From: an uncultured Clostridia bacterium
GTDB lineage: Bacteria > Bacillota > Clostridia > Christensenellales > Aristaeellaceae
Direction of reading: 5' to 3'
Assembly (NCBI GenBank): GCA_934647235.1
Contig: CAKUFG010000016.1
Coordinates: forward strand, 1-58,563
Length of the DNA: 58,563 nt
Under the pieces are notes generated by a model, which saw only the letters and a list, made by a program, of their open reading frames with translations, was not told where the DNA came from and did not search any database. Numbering within the stretch: the first letter of the stretch is position 1; each line of letters begins with the position of its first letter. The position numbers and the translations under genes are program-made. Shown piece after piece: positions 1 to 8,117 of this stretch.

Positions 1-192
1 TTCCCACCTGCTGATTCTGACCTCCGGATCAGGTGCTGCGGATTGACCGTTATTTCGGAGCAGATTCCGCGGCTGGCCCGTTTTCAGCTTCCAGAAAAGG
101 CGGTAGTCGGCCTTTTTCTTAGGAGGCGGACCCTCTATCCTACTGAGGTACAGGCGCCTGAACGTCTATCTATCATAGCATAAAACGCAGCG
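1..192. other. non-coding stretch, possible 3' part of an RNA gene
   Basis: No convincing ORF lies in this first stretch. It is rich in short inverted repeats, for example CACCTG...CAGGTG around 5-35, and contains a terminator-like hairpin near 95-120. It could be the 3' part of a structured RNA that begins outside the window, with 6S RNA as one thought, but I cannot match it to any family. It may equally be the tail and terminator of an upstream gene. Confidence 0.25.
95..120 (+). terminator. intrinsic terminator-like hairpin
   Basis: The arms AAAAGGC and GCCTTTT form a 7-bp stem around an 8-nt loop and run into a T-tract (GCCTTTTTCTT). The stem is AT-rich, so strength is uncertain. It would end whatever transcript enters the window from the left. 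Confidence 0.4.
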
Positions 193-231
193 ATGTGCAA
201 CCATCAATTATCAACGGAAGGAAGCAAGCCC

Positions 232-1098
232 ATGATTTGTACGCTTTGTCCGCGCATGTGCCGTGCCCGGCGCGATGAAACCCATGGCGAGGGCTATTGC
301 GGCATGGGCACGCGCGCGGTAGTGGCCCGCGCGGCCCCGCATTACTGGGAGGAGGCCTGCCTGTCCGGCACGCGCGGCTGCGGCACCATCTTTTTCAGCG
401 GATGCCCCCTGGGCTGCGTCTATTGCCAAAACTTTGAAATCAGCCACGAAAAGCAGGGCCGTCCCGTGACGGATGAGGAACTGGCCGGGCTGATCAGCGA
501 TCTGGCCGCGCAGGGCGTGCACAATATCTCCTTTGTGACGGGCACGCACTTTGTGCCGGTCATCCTGCATGCGCTGGATATCGCCCGGCCCGCGCTGCCT
601 ATCGTATGGAATACCGGCGGCTATGAGCGCGTGGATACCCTGCGGGCCCTGGACGGCCGGGTGGATATCTACCTGCCCGATCTTAAAAACGTGTCTCCGC
701 GCCTGGGTAAGGTGCTGGCAAATGCTCCTGATTATTTTGAGGCCGCCTCGCAGGCCATACTGGAAATGCTGCGTCAGACCGGCCCCGCGCAGTACGACGC
801 GCAGGGTATGATGAAGCGCGGCACGATCATCCGCCATCTGGTCATTCCCGGCTGCACAGGGGACAGCCTGAAGGTGATGGACTGGATTGCCCGGAACACC
901 CCGCAGGACACGCCGGTGAGCATCATGCGCCAGTATACGCCCATTGCGCAGTGCCATGTGAAGGGCCTGGATCGCCGCGTGACGGACGAGGAATATGAGC
1001 GCGTGCTCGACCGCGCGCGTGATCTGGGACTGAACGCCTTTGTACAGGAGAAGGAATCCGCCCAGAGTAAATACATACCAGATTTCAATATGAAATAG
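232..1098 (+). CDS. radical SAM protein, PflA-like activase family
   Basis: The protein has 288 residues. The radical SAM cluster motif is C-x3-C-x2-C in GCPLGCVYCQN, and further cysteines precede it in MICTLCPRMCRARR, as in the COG1313 group related to pyruvate formate-lyase activating enzyme. Such enzymes cleave S-adenosylmethionine to start radical chemistry. I chose the ATG at 232 because GGAAGGAAG stands just upstream; an in-frame ATG at 193 lacks a ribosome site. The gene stands alone before a terminator hairpin and has no glycyl-radical enzyme beside it, so its substrate is not known. Confidence 0.85.
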   Translation: MICTLCPRMCRARRDETHGEGYCGMGTRAVVARAAPHYWEEACLSGTRGCGTIFFSGCPLGCVYCQNFEISHEKQGRPVTDEELAGLISDLAAQGVHNISFVTGTHFVPVILHALDIARPALPIVWNTGGYERVDTLRALDGRVDIYLPDLKNVSPRLGKVLANAPDYFEAASQAILEMLRQTGPAQYDAQGMMKRGTIIRHLVIPGCTGDSLKVMDWIARNTPQDTPVSIMRQYTPIAQCHVKGLDRRVTDEEYERVLDRARDLGLNAFVQEKESAQSKYIPDFNMK

Positions 1099-1139
1099 CA
1101 GCATTCAGAAAAATGCGCTTTTCTGCCTAAAAATTTCTC

Positions 1140-1165
1140 AATCCGCCTTTTGCACAGGGCGGATT
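1140..1165. terminator. hairpin after the radical SAM gene
   Basis: AATCCGCC and GGCGGATT form a perfect 8-bp stem around a 10-nt loop, followed by TTTGTG. It probably ends the radical SAM transcript. Its right arm lies inside the spacer of the next promoter, so terminator and promoter share sequence. Confidence 0.5.
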
Positions 1166-1176
1166 TGTGCTATAAT
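1148..1176 (+). promoter_or_regulatory. sigma-A promoter with extended -10 for the DUF1846 gene
   Basis: TATAAT is preceded by TGC, giving an extended -10. TTTTGC stands 17 nt upstream, or TTGCAC 15 nt upstream. The gene starts about 50 nt downstream. Confidence 0.6.
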
Positions 1177-1227
1177 CGGTGTGTTTGGGGTTTTTTGCGG
1201 AAAAAATGAACAGGGGGAAGGGCACAC

Positions 1228-2709
1228 ATGAAAATCGGTTTTGATCACGATCAATATACGCGCATGCAGTCCGAGCATATCCGGGAGCGCATCGGCCAGT
1301 TTGGCGGCAAGCTCTATCTGGAGCTGGGCGGCAAGCTGTTTGACGATAACCACGCCTCCCGCGTGCTGCCGGGCTTCCGGCCGGACAGCAAGATCTCCAT
1401 GCTGCTGACCATGCGCGATCAGGCTGAGCTGGTGATCGTGATCAATGCCGACGATATTGAAAAAAACAAGGTGCGCGGCGACTTGGGCATTACCTATGAT
1501 GCAGATGTGCTGCGCCTGATCGATGCTTTCCGGGGCGTGGGCATGTACGTGGGCAGCGTGGTGCTGACGCGCTTCAACAGCCAGCCGCAGGCCATTGCCT
1601 TCCAGAAGCGCCTGGAATCCCTGGGCGTGCGCGTGTACCGCCACTATCCCATTCCGGGCTATCCCAATAATGTCGATCTGATTGTCAGCGACGAGGGGTA
1701 CGGCCGCAACGAGTATGTGGAAACCACCCGTCCGCTGGTGCTGGTGACGGCCCCTGGCCCGGGCAGCGGCAAGATGGCCGCCTGCCTGTCCCAGCTGTAT
1801 CACGAAAACAAGCATGGGGTCAAGGCGGGCTACGCCAAGTTTGAAACCTTCCCCATCTGGAACCTGCCGCTGATGCATCCGGTCAACGTGGCCTATGAAG
1901 CCGCCACGGCCGACCTGAACGACGTGAACATGATCGATCCCTTCCACCTGGAAGCCTACGGCGAAACGACGGTCAATTATAACCGTGATATCGAGGTTTT
2001 CCCGGTGCTGCAGGCTATTTTTACGCACATCTGGGGCGGCTCGCCCTACCGCTCGCCCACTGATATGGGCGTGAACATGGTGGGCAAGTGCATTTCGGAC
2101 GATGCGGTCTGCCGCGAGGCAGCCAAGCAGGAGATCATCCGCCGCCTGTATCATGCCCGCTGCCAGGAGCGCAAGGGCCATGGCAATGAGAATGAGCTGA
2201 CCAAGCTGGAAATGCTGATGCAGCGCATGGGGCTGAGCGATGAGAACCGTCCGGTGACGGCGGCCGCCCGCCAGCGCGCGGAGCAGACCGGCGCGCCTGC
2301 GGCGGCTTTGCAGCTGGATGATGGGCGCATCGTGACGGGCAAAACCTCCTCGCTGCTGGGCCCCTCCGCCGCCATGCTGCTCAACGCCCTCAAGGCGCTG
2401 GGCGGCATTGACGATGAAATCCCCCTGCTGCAGCCGCAGATCATCGAGCCTGTGCAGGAGCTGAAATGCAAGTACCTGGGCAATCATAACCCGCGCCTGC
2501 ATACGGACGAGGTGCTGGTGGCGCTGTCTGTATCCGCCGCGACCAGCGAGATGGCGGCCCGCGCGATTGAACAGCTGCCCAAGCTCAAGGGCCTGGAGGC
2601 GCACACCACCGTGATCCTCTCGCCCGTGGATGAAAACGTGTTCCGCCGCCTGGGGGTCAACCTGACCTCCGATCCGGTGTATCAGACTCACAAGCTCTAT
2701 CATAAATAA
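1228..2709 (+). CDS. DUF1846 domain-containing protein
   Basis: This 493-residue protein matches the DUF1846 family over its whole length. The start MKIGFDHDQYTRMQSEHIRE and the segment LTMRDQAELVIVINADDIEK are typical, and a phosphate-loop-like stretch GPGSGKMAACLSQLYHE lies near residue 177. Family members are cytosolic and widespread in Firmicutes. The structure is known, but the reaction has not been settled. The ATG has the ribosome site GGGGAAGG. The gene has its own promoter and a strong terminator, so it is a single-gene unit. Confidence 0.9.
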   Translation: MKIGFDHDQYTRMQSEHIRERIGQFGGKLYLELGGKLFDDNHASRVLPGFRPDSKISMLLTMRDQAELVIVINADDIEKNKVRGDLGITYDADVLRLIDAFRGVGMYVGSVVLTRFNSQPQAIAFQKRLESLGVRVYRHYPIPGYPNNVDLIVSDEGYGRNEYVETTRPLVLVTAPGPGSGKMAACLSQLYHENKHGVKAGYAKFETFPIWNLPLMHPVNVAYEAATADLNDVNMIDPFHLEAYGETTVNYNRDIEVFPVLQAIFTHIWGGSPYRSPTDMGVNMVGKCISDDAVCREAAKQEIIRRLYHARCQERKGHGNENELTKLEMLMQRMGLSDENRPVTAAARQRAEQTGAPAAALQLDDGRIVTGKTSSLLGPSAAMLLNALKALGGIDDEIPLLQPQIIEPVQELKCKYLGNHNPRLHTDEVLVALSVSAATSEMAARAIEQLPKLKGLEAHTTVILSPVDENVFRRLGVNLTSDPVYQTHKLYHK

Positions 2710-2720
2710 CAATGCTTCCC

Positions 2721-2759
2721 TGCGCCGCGCGCCGTAATGGTTGCGCGGCGCAGCTTTTT
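2721..2759 (+). terminator. intrinsic terminator after the DUF1846 gene
   Basis: TGCGCCGCGC and GCGCGGCGCA form a perfect 10-bp GC stem around a 12-nt loop, followed by CTTTTT. From here to the next promoter (2760-2899) I see no gene. Confidence 0.85.
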
Positions 2760-2899
2760 GCCCGCAGACGCGCCGGCAGCAGAGGAAAGCTTTCTGATTT
2801 TCAGGCTGCGGAGTCCATTTATCAGGCGCTAGGTTGCCTTGGCAGCCTGTAAATATGTCGCATTCCGGAAAAATTTATGTAGAAAATGTTTCAATCCAC

Positions 2900-2928
2900 T
2901 TGATTGATCGCAATATTTGTTGTAATAT
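2900..2928 (+). promoter_or_regulatory. probable promoter of the two-component operon
   Basis: TTGATT and TAATAT stand 17 nt apart in an AT-rich segment. TATATT and TATTAT just downstream are other possible -10 elements, so the exact start of transcription is uncertain. Confidence 0.45.
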
Positions 2929-2980
2929 ATTATAGGTATAGCATTGCGGTACATCCGATACGCAGGAAGGATTGATTTCG

Positions 2981-3673
2981 GTGGCAAAACGTATTTTGTT
3001 GGTAGACGACGAGCCCCTTATTATCAAGGGCCTGAAATATACCCTGGAGCAGGAGGGCTACGAGACCCTGGCCGCCTATGACGGCGAGGAGGCGCTCGAG
3101 GTGTTTTTTGCCAACACCGTGGATCTGGTGCTGCTGGACGTCATGCTGCCCAAGCTCGACGGCATTCAGGTGTGCCAGCGCATCCGCGAGTCCAGCAACG
3201 TGCCCATTATCATGCTCACCGCCAAGGGCGAGGATATGGATAAGATCCTGGGCCTGGAATACGGCGCGGATGATTATATGACCAAGCCCTTTAATATTCT
3301 GGAGGTCAAGGCGCGGATTAAAACCATCCTGCGCCGCGCCAGCCAGCCCGTCGCCGCGGAAAAGAAAAAGATCATCCGCGTGCGCGATCTGGAGGTCAAT
3401 ATCGTCAACCGCTCCGTCACCCTGGGCGGCAAGGAAGTGCGCCTGACCGCCAAGGAATTTGATCTTCTGCAGCTGTTTATCAACAATCGCGGCAAGGTGT
3501 TCAGCCGCGAGGCCATGCTGGAAACGGTGTGGAAGTACGATTATATGGGCGACGCCCGCACGGTGGACGTGCATATCCGCCGCCTGCGCGAAAAGATCGA
3601 GCGCAATACCTCGCAGCCTGAGTTCATTTTCACTAAGTGGGGAGTGGGCTACTATTTTACTGATAAGGACTGA
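2981..3673 (+). CDS. OmpR/PhoB-family response regulator
   Basis: The 230-residue protein has an N-terminal receiver domain and a C-terminal winged-helix DNA-binding domain. The acidic pair is Asp9-Asp10, the phosphoacceptor is Asp53 (LLDVMLPKLDG), and the conserved Thr80 and Lys102 are present. The winged helix includes LTAKEFDLLQLFINNRGKVFS and the end GVGYYFTDKD. I chose the GTG at 2981 because AGGAAGG lies about 10 nt upstream; the TTG at 2972 directly abuts that site. The sensor kinase gene follows immediately, so the pair forms one signalling system of PhoB/PhoR or WalR/WalK type. The stimulus is unknown. Confidence 0.95.
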   Translation: MAKRILLVDDEPLIIKGLKYTLEQEGYETLAAYDGEEALEVFFANTVDLVLLDVMLPKLDGIQVCQRIRESSNVPIIMLTAKGEDMDKILGLEYGADDYMTKPFNILEVKARIKTILRRASQPVAAEKKKIIRVRDLEVNIVNRSVTLGGKEVRLTAKEFDLLQLFINNRGKVFSREAMLETVWKYDYMGDARTVDVHIRRLREKIERNTSQPEFIFTKWGVGYYFTDKD

Positions 3674-5132
3674 CAACAAGGTATTCAGCCTTCGCTGGCA
3701 GATTATCCTGGCGTTCCTGCTCATTGTGGGTCTGTCCTTTTCCGTTATGGCAAATTCGCTCACCAATATGGTGGGCGAATATCTCTTTGAGCAGCGTATT
3801 CGCACGGACAGCGCCAGCATAGAAAGCCTGGCTGTGCGCATCGCCCCCCTGCTTGCCAAGGGGGATACGCAGGAGCTGTACACCCAGCTGTCCGCCGCGG
3901 GCGGCGAACTGGGCGGCCGGCTGCTGGTGCTGGATAAATACGGCAAGGTGCAGGTGGATACCTATTCTGCGCTCAACGGCACCCGGGTGGATTATCCCGA
4001 GGTAGCCAGCATTCTGGTGCGCGGAGATATGGCTGATTATGGCGTGCACTCGCTCAACAGCGACGGCGAAATCACAAAGAAAACGCCGTTCCTGTTTTCC
4101 AACGCCGCCGAGTCCACCTGGGTGGGCTACTGCACCGCCGGCGTGATTCAGCAGGCGGACGTCATCGGCGTGCTGATGCTGGCTTCGCCCGTGCAGACCA
4201 TGATGCAGAATCTGTATGAGCTGCGCGATCAGATGGTGCTGTTGTTCCTGGTGGTGGCGGCTTTCGCCGTGGTATTCAGCCTGGTTTTCTCGCAGATTAT
4301 CACCAAGCCCATTTCAGCCCTGACAAAGGGTATTCAGACCATGGCGCGCGGCGATTTTTCCACCCGCGTCAAGGTGCGCGGCTCGGGCGAAATGCGCCGC
4401 CTGGCGCGCACGTTCAACAGCATGAGCGAGAAGATTGAATCGCTCGATCAGGCGCGCAACCAGTTTGTATCCAACGCCAGCCATGAGCTGAAGACCCCGC
4501 TGGCTACGATGAAAATCCTGATCGAATCGCTGATCTATCAGCCTGAAATGGAAACGGGGCTGCGGACGGAATTCCTGAGCGATATCAACCGCGAAATCGA
4601 TCGGCTGTCCTCCATCGTGACCGACCTGCTGACGCTGGTGCGCATGGATGTGAAGGACGTCAAGCTCTCCCGCGAGAACATGAGCCTGGCGGAGCTGGTC
4701 AAGGATACCGAGCATCTGCTCAAGCCCATGGCCGAAAAGCGCCATCAGACGCTGGTGCTCTCCCTGCAGGATGAATGCGATATGTACGCCGACCGCACCA
4801 AGCTGCAGCAGGTGGTCTATAACCTGATGGAAAACGCCTTCAAGTATACCCAGGAGGGCGGCAAGGTGACGGTCACGCTGCAGAAATCGGGCCGCGACGC
4901 GGTGCTCAAGGTCAAGGACAACGGCCCCGGCATTGCCGCCGAGCATCTGCCGCATATCTTTGATCGTTTCTACCGCGTGGATAAGGCGCGCAGCCGTGAG
5001 GCGGGCGGCACCGGCCTGGGACTGGCTATCGTGCATCAGCTGGTGATGCTGCATGGCGGCGAAATCCATGTGGAAAGCGAAGTGGGCAAGGGCACAACCT
5101 TCACGGTGGAGCTGCCGCTGCACCAGGGGTAA
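3660..5132 (+). CDS. PhoR/WalK-type sensor histidine kinase, start codon unclear
   Basis: The kinase has two membrane helices, one at the N-terminus (IILAFLLIVGLSFSVMA) and one at MVLLFLVVAAFAVVFSLVF. An external sensory domain of about 155 residues lies between them. HAMP (TKPISALTKGIQTMARGDF), the phosphoacceptor helix SNASHELKTPLATMK, and the ATPase motifs NLMENAFKY, DNGPGI and GGTGLGLAIV follow. It should phosphorylate the adjacent response regulator. No ATG, GTG or TTG stands before the first helix. The nearest codons are ATT at 3654, about 9 nt after GGGGAG, and CTG at 3660, both inside the regulator's 3' end. An unusual coupled start or a sequencing error may explain this. The left boundary is therefore approximate. 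Confidence 0.85.
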   Translation: MIRTDNKVFSLRWQIILAFLLIVGLSFSVMANSLTNMVGEYLFEQRIRTDSASIESLAVRIAPLLAKGDTQELYTQLSAAGGELGGRLLVLDKYGKVQVDTYSALNGTRVDYPEVASILVRGDMADYGVHSLNSDGEITKKTPFLFSNAAESTWVGYCTAGVIQQADVIGVLMLASPVQTMMQNLYELRDQMVLLFLVVAAFAVVFSLVFSQIITKPISALTKGIQTMARGDFSTRVKVRGSGEMRRLARTFNSMSEKIESLDQARNQFVSNASHELKTPLATMKILIESLIYQPEMETGLRTEFLSDINREIDRLSSIVTDLLTLVRMDVKDVKLSRENMSLAELVKDTEHLLKPMAEKRHQTLVLSLQDECDMYADRTKLQQVVYNLMENAFKYTQEGGKVTVTLQKSGRDAVLKVKDNGPGIAAEHLPHIFDRFYRVDKARSREAGGTGLGLAIVHQLVMLHGGEIHVESEVGKGTTFTVELPLHQG

Positions 5133-5138
5133 AGCAGG

Positions 5139-5612
5139 ATGACAGATTATATCAGGTGGCTGAGAAGCAAGGTTGGGCACGAAAAGGTGATCCTGGCTTT
5201 TGCGGGCGGATGCCTGTTTGACGAGCGCGGCCGCGTGCTTTTGCAGAAGCGCGGGGACAGCCGCAGGTGGGGCTTTCCCGGCGGCGCAATTGAAATCGGC
5301 GAAACGCCGGAGCAGGCCGCAATCCGTGAACTGAAGGAAGAAACCGGGCTGGACGTTGAAGTCCAATCGCTGCTGGGCATCTATACGGACAGCGAAATGC
5401 GTTATCCCAACGGCGATCAGGCGCACAGCATCTGCATTGTATACCGCCTGAAGGCGATTGCAGGCAGCCTGCGCTGCGATCAGGACGAAACCATAGACCT
5501 CAAGTACTTTGCCCTGGATGAGCTGCCGGATATGTTCTGCAAGCAGCATGAGCAGATCAAACGGGATATGATCAGCATCTGTGCCAAAGACGAAAGCAAA
5601 TGTGAGAGATAG
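5139..5612 (+). CDS. NUDIX hydrolase
   Basis: The 157-residue protein carries a complete NUDIX box (GGAIEIGETPEQAAIRELKE followed by ETGLDV), which matches G-x5-E-x7-REUxEExGU. Such enzymes hydrolyse nucleoside diphosphates linked to another group, in the cytosol. The substrate cannot be told from sequence. It starts 6 nt after the kinase gene and is probably co-transcribed with it. The ribosome site is weak. Confidence 0.9.
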   Translation: MTDYIRWLRSKVGHEKVILAFAGGCLFDERGRVLLQKRGDSRRWGFPGGAIEIGETPEQAAIRELKEETGLDVEVQSLLGIYTDSEMRYPNGDQAHSICIVYRLKAIAGSLRCDQDETIDLKYFALDELPDMFCKQHEQIKRDMISICAKDESKCER

Positions 5613-5637
5613 GAAAATCCTTTAGGGGGGAGCTGCG

Positions 5638-5808
5638 ATGACAAAGAAGACCTGCAAGGGATGCGCGATTGCGTGTCTGCTGATTTCGCTGCTCGGCCTG
5701 GTTTCCTTCCTTGGTGGAATCAAGCCGGTCAATATCGGCGCGTTCGTATTTCCGCTGCTGCTGGCAGCGTCGGCCTTTATCCTTTATAAAAAGAAAGAGA
5801 AGGAATAA
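5638..5808 (+). CDS. small two-helix membrane protein
   Basis: This 56-residue protein has a very strong ribosome site (AGGGGGGAG). It has a lysine- and cysteine-containing start (MTKKTCKGCAIAC), two hydrophobic segments (CLLISLLGLVSFLGG and FVFPLLLAASAFILY), and a lysine-rich tail KKKEKE. It is the last gene of the two-component operon and ends just before a shared terminator. Function is unknown. Confidence 0.7.
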   Translation: MTKKTCKGCAIACLLISLLGLVSFLGGIKPVNIGAFVFPLLLAASAFILYKKKEKE

Positions 5809-5828
5809 GCCCGGAATAGCGAAAAAAC

Positions 5829-5857
5829 AGCCGCTCCGTTTGAATGACGGGGCGGCT
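5829..5857. terminator. bidirectional terminator between convergent genes
   Basis: AGCCGCTCCGT pairs with ACGGGGCGGCT around a 7-nt loop, with one mismatch. It has TTTG on the right and an A-run (GAAAAAAC) on the left. It can serve both the small membrane protein gene and uvrB. Confidence 0.75.
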
Positions 5858-5868
5858 TTGTTGCTGGT

Positions 5869-7875
5869 TTATCGTTTTACGCGGCGCTTTCTGCGCGTGG
5901 GCTGTGGCTTGTTCACGGGGGACTTGCCCTTTAATTCAAATAGCTGATCGCGCAGCTTGGCAGCCTTTTCAAAGTCCAGGCTGTTGGCGGCGTCCAGCAT
6001 CTGATCCTCCAGCTGCTGCATCAGCATGGCGCGCTCGTCCTCGTCCATGGCGCGGCTGCGCGGATCGGCCTCGGCCTTATCGGTGATCTCAATCAGCGCG
6101 CGCACGGCGTTCTGCACCGATTGCGGGGTGATGCCGTGCTCCTGGTTGTAGGCCTCCTGAATGGCGCGGCGGCGGTTGGTCTCGTTGATGGCGCGGGCCA
6201 TGCTGTCGGTCAGCACGTCGGCATACATCAGCACGCGGCCCTGAGCATTGCGCGCGGCGCGGCCGATGGTCTGCACCAGGCTGGTTTCGGAGCGCAGAAA
6301 GCCCTCCTTGTCCGCATCCAGAATGGCCACCAGCGATACCTCGGGAATGTCCAGACCCTCGCGCAGCAGGTTAATGCCCACCAGCACGTCGTATTGCCCC
6401 AGGCGCAGATCGCGGATCAGCTGCATGCGCTCCATCGTCTGGATATCGCTGTGCAGATAGCGCACACGGACGCCGCTTTCGTGCAGGTATTCGGTCAGGC
6501 TTTCGGCCATCTTTTTAGTCAGGGTGGTGACGAGCACGCGCTCCTTTTTGGCGATGGTTTCGTTGATTTCGCCCAGCAGGTCGTCCACCTGCCCGGTGGC
6601 GGGGCGCACGATGATTTTGGGATCCAATAGACCCGTGGGGCGGATGAGCTGCTCCACCGTCTGCAGCGAATGCTCGGCCTCGTAGGGGCCGGGCGTGGCC
6701 GATACGAACACCGTCTGCCCAATGCGCGCCTCAAATTCGTCAAACCGCAGCGGGCGGTTATCATAGGCGGAGGGCAGGCGGAAGCCATAATCCACCAGCG
6801 CAGTCTTGCGCGCGCGGTCGCCCGCGTACATGGCGCGAATCTGGGGAATGGTCTGGTGGCTTTCATCGATGAATACGATAAAATCCTTCGGGAAATAATC
6901 CAGCAGCGAAAAGGGCGGATCGCCGGGCTGGCGGCCGTCAAAGTAGCGGCTGTAGTTTTCAATGCCGGTGCAGAAGCCGATTTCACGCAGCATTTCAATA
7001 TCATAGCGGGTGCGCTGGGCGATGCGCTCGGCCTCCAGCAGCTTTCCTTCGGCCTCAAATCTGGCCACCTGCGCTTTGAGATCCTGCTCGATCACCTGGA
7101 TGTTCTTTTCGCGCTCGACGGCGTTGGTGGCGTAGTGCGTGGCCGGGTAGATGGCAATGTGCTGCAGGGTGTGCGCAGCCTTGCCCGTGACGGGCGAAAA
7201 CTCCGAAATGCGCTCGATTTCATCGCCAAAGTATTCCACTCGGATGGCCAGCTCCTGCATGTTGGCGGGCATGATTTCCACAATATCGCCGCGCACGCGG
7301 AAGGTGGAGCGGCCAAAGGAGATATCGTTGCGGGCAAACTGGATTTCTACCAGCCTGCGCAGCAGCTCGTCCAGCGGCAGCGTCATGCCAGGGCGCAGCG
7401 AAATCATCTGCCCGGCATATTCGCTGGGGTCGCCCATGGAATAGATGCAGCTGACCGACGCCACAATAATCACATCCCGGCGCTCCTGCAGGGCGGCGGT
7501 GGCGCTGTGGCGCAGGCGGTCGATTTCATCGTTGACCGACGAATCCTTTTCAATGTAGGTATCTGTGGAGGCGATGTAGGCTTCCGGCTGATAATAATCG
7601 TAGTAGGATACAAAGTATTCCACCGCGCTGTCGGGGAAAAACGCCTTGAACTCAGAGCACAGCTGGGCGGCCAGCGTTTTATTGTGCGCGATTACCAGCG
7701 TTGGGCGCTGCACGCGCTCGATGACCGAGGCCATGGTAAACGTCTTGCCCGAGCCTGTTACGCCCAGCAGCGTCTGCGCCTTGAGCCCCTTTTCAAAGCC
7801 CTCCGCCAGGGCGGCGATGGCCTGCGGCTGATCGCCCCGTGCGACGTAGGGCGCTTTCAACACAAACTTTCCCAT
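5869..7875 (-). CDS. uvrB: UvrABC system protein B
   Basis: UvrB is the damage-verifying helicase of nucleotide excision repair. The 668-residue protein shows Walker A (GVTGSGKT, residues 38-45), the beta-hairpin region around YYDYYQPEAY, the DESH box, helicase motifs ending in QTIGRAARN, and a C-terminal UVR motif (DFEKAAKLRDQLFELK) for UvrC contact. A basic tail (PTRRKRRVKR) follows. The start MGKFVLKAPY has AAGGAG upstream; the frame stays open further upstream but has no family match there. No uvrA or uvrC lies beside it. A sigma-A promoter and a LexA-like box precede it, so SOS control is likely. Confidence 0.97.
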   Translation of the reverse strand: MGKFVLKAPYVARGDQPQAIAALAEGFEKGLKAQTLLGVTGSGKTFTMASVIERVQRPTLVIAHNKTLAAQLCSEFKAFFPDSAVEYFVSYYDYYQPEAYIASTDTYIEKDSSVNDEIDRLRHSATAALQERRDVIIVASVSCIYSMGDPSEYAGQMISLRPGMTLPLDELLRRLVEIQFARNDISFGRSTFRVRGDIVEIMPANMQELAIRVEYFGDEIERISEFSPVTGKAAHTLQHIAIYPATHYATNAVEREKNIQVIEQDLKAQVARFEAEGKLLEAERIAQRTRYDIEMLREIGFCTGIENYSRYFDGRQPGDPPFSLLDYFPKDFIVFIDESHQTIPQIRAMYAGDRARKTALVDYGFRLPSAYDNRPLRFDEFEARIGQTVFVSATPGPYEAEHSLQTVEQLIRPTGLLDPKIIVRPATGQVDDLLGEINETIAKKERVLVTTLTKKMAESLTEYLHESGVRVRYLHSDIQTMERMQLIRDLRLGQYDVLVGINLLREGLDIPEVSLVAILDADKEGFLRSETSLVQTIGRAARNAQGRVLMYADVLTDSMARAINETNRRRAIQEAYNQEHGITPQSVQNAVRALIEITDKAEADPRSRAMDEDERAMLMQQLEDQMLDAANSLDFEKAAKLRDQLFELKGKSPVNKPQPTRRKRRVKR

Positions 7876-7893
7876 GAAAGCTCCTTCAAAACA

Positions 7894-7905
7894 GAATGTA
7901 TATTC
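7894..7905. promoter_or_regulatory. LexA-like SOS operator of uvrB
   Basis: GAATGTATATTC reads GAAT-N4-ATTC, an imperfect form of the Gram-positive LexA site GAAC-N4-GTTC. It lies just downstream of the uvrB -10 element, where a repressor would block transcription. uvrB is a classical SOS gene in Firmicutes, which supports the call, but both half-sites deviate at one base. Confidence 0.5.
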
Positions 7906-7911
7906 GCATTT

Positions 7912-7940
7912 ATTATACCACTGTTTGCAGCATTTGCCAA
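7912..7940 (-). promoter_or_regulatory. sigma-A promoter of uvrB
   Basis: Read on the minus strand, TTGGCA and TATAAT are separated by exactly 17 nt. The start codon lies about 35 nt downstream of the -10. Confidence 0.8.
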
Positions 7941-8117
7941 GCAAAAAGATTTGCCATGGCTGCGCGGGGCAAATCGCGGCTATTCGCGCGTTTGCCTGCC
8001 TAAAATCGGCTTGGAAACGGTGCTTTCGGGCTTTTTGATGGGGCATGCCAAAGAAATTGCGGCGCACAATGATGCGTGCCGGGATCAAGCCGGCAATGCA
8101 ATTGGAGGTGCGCAATC

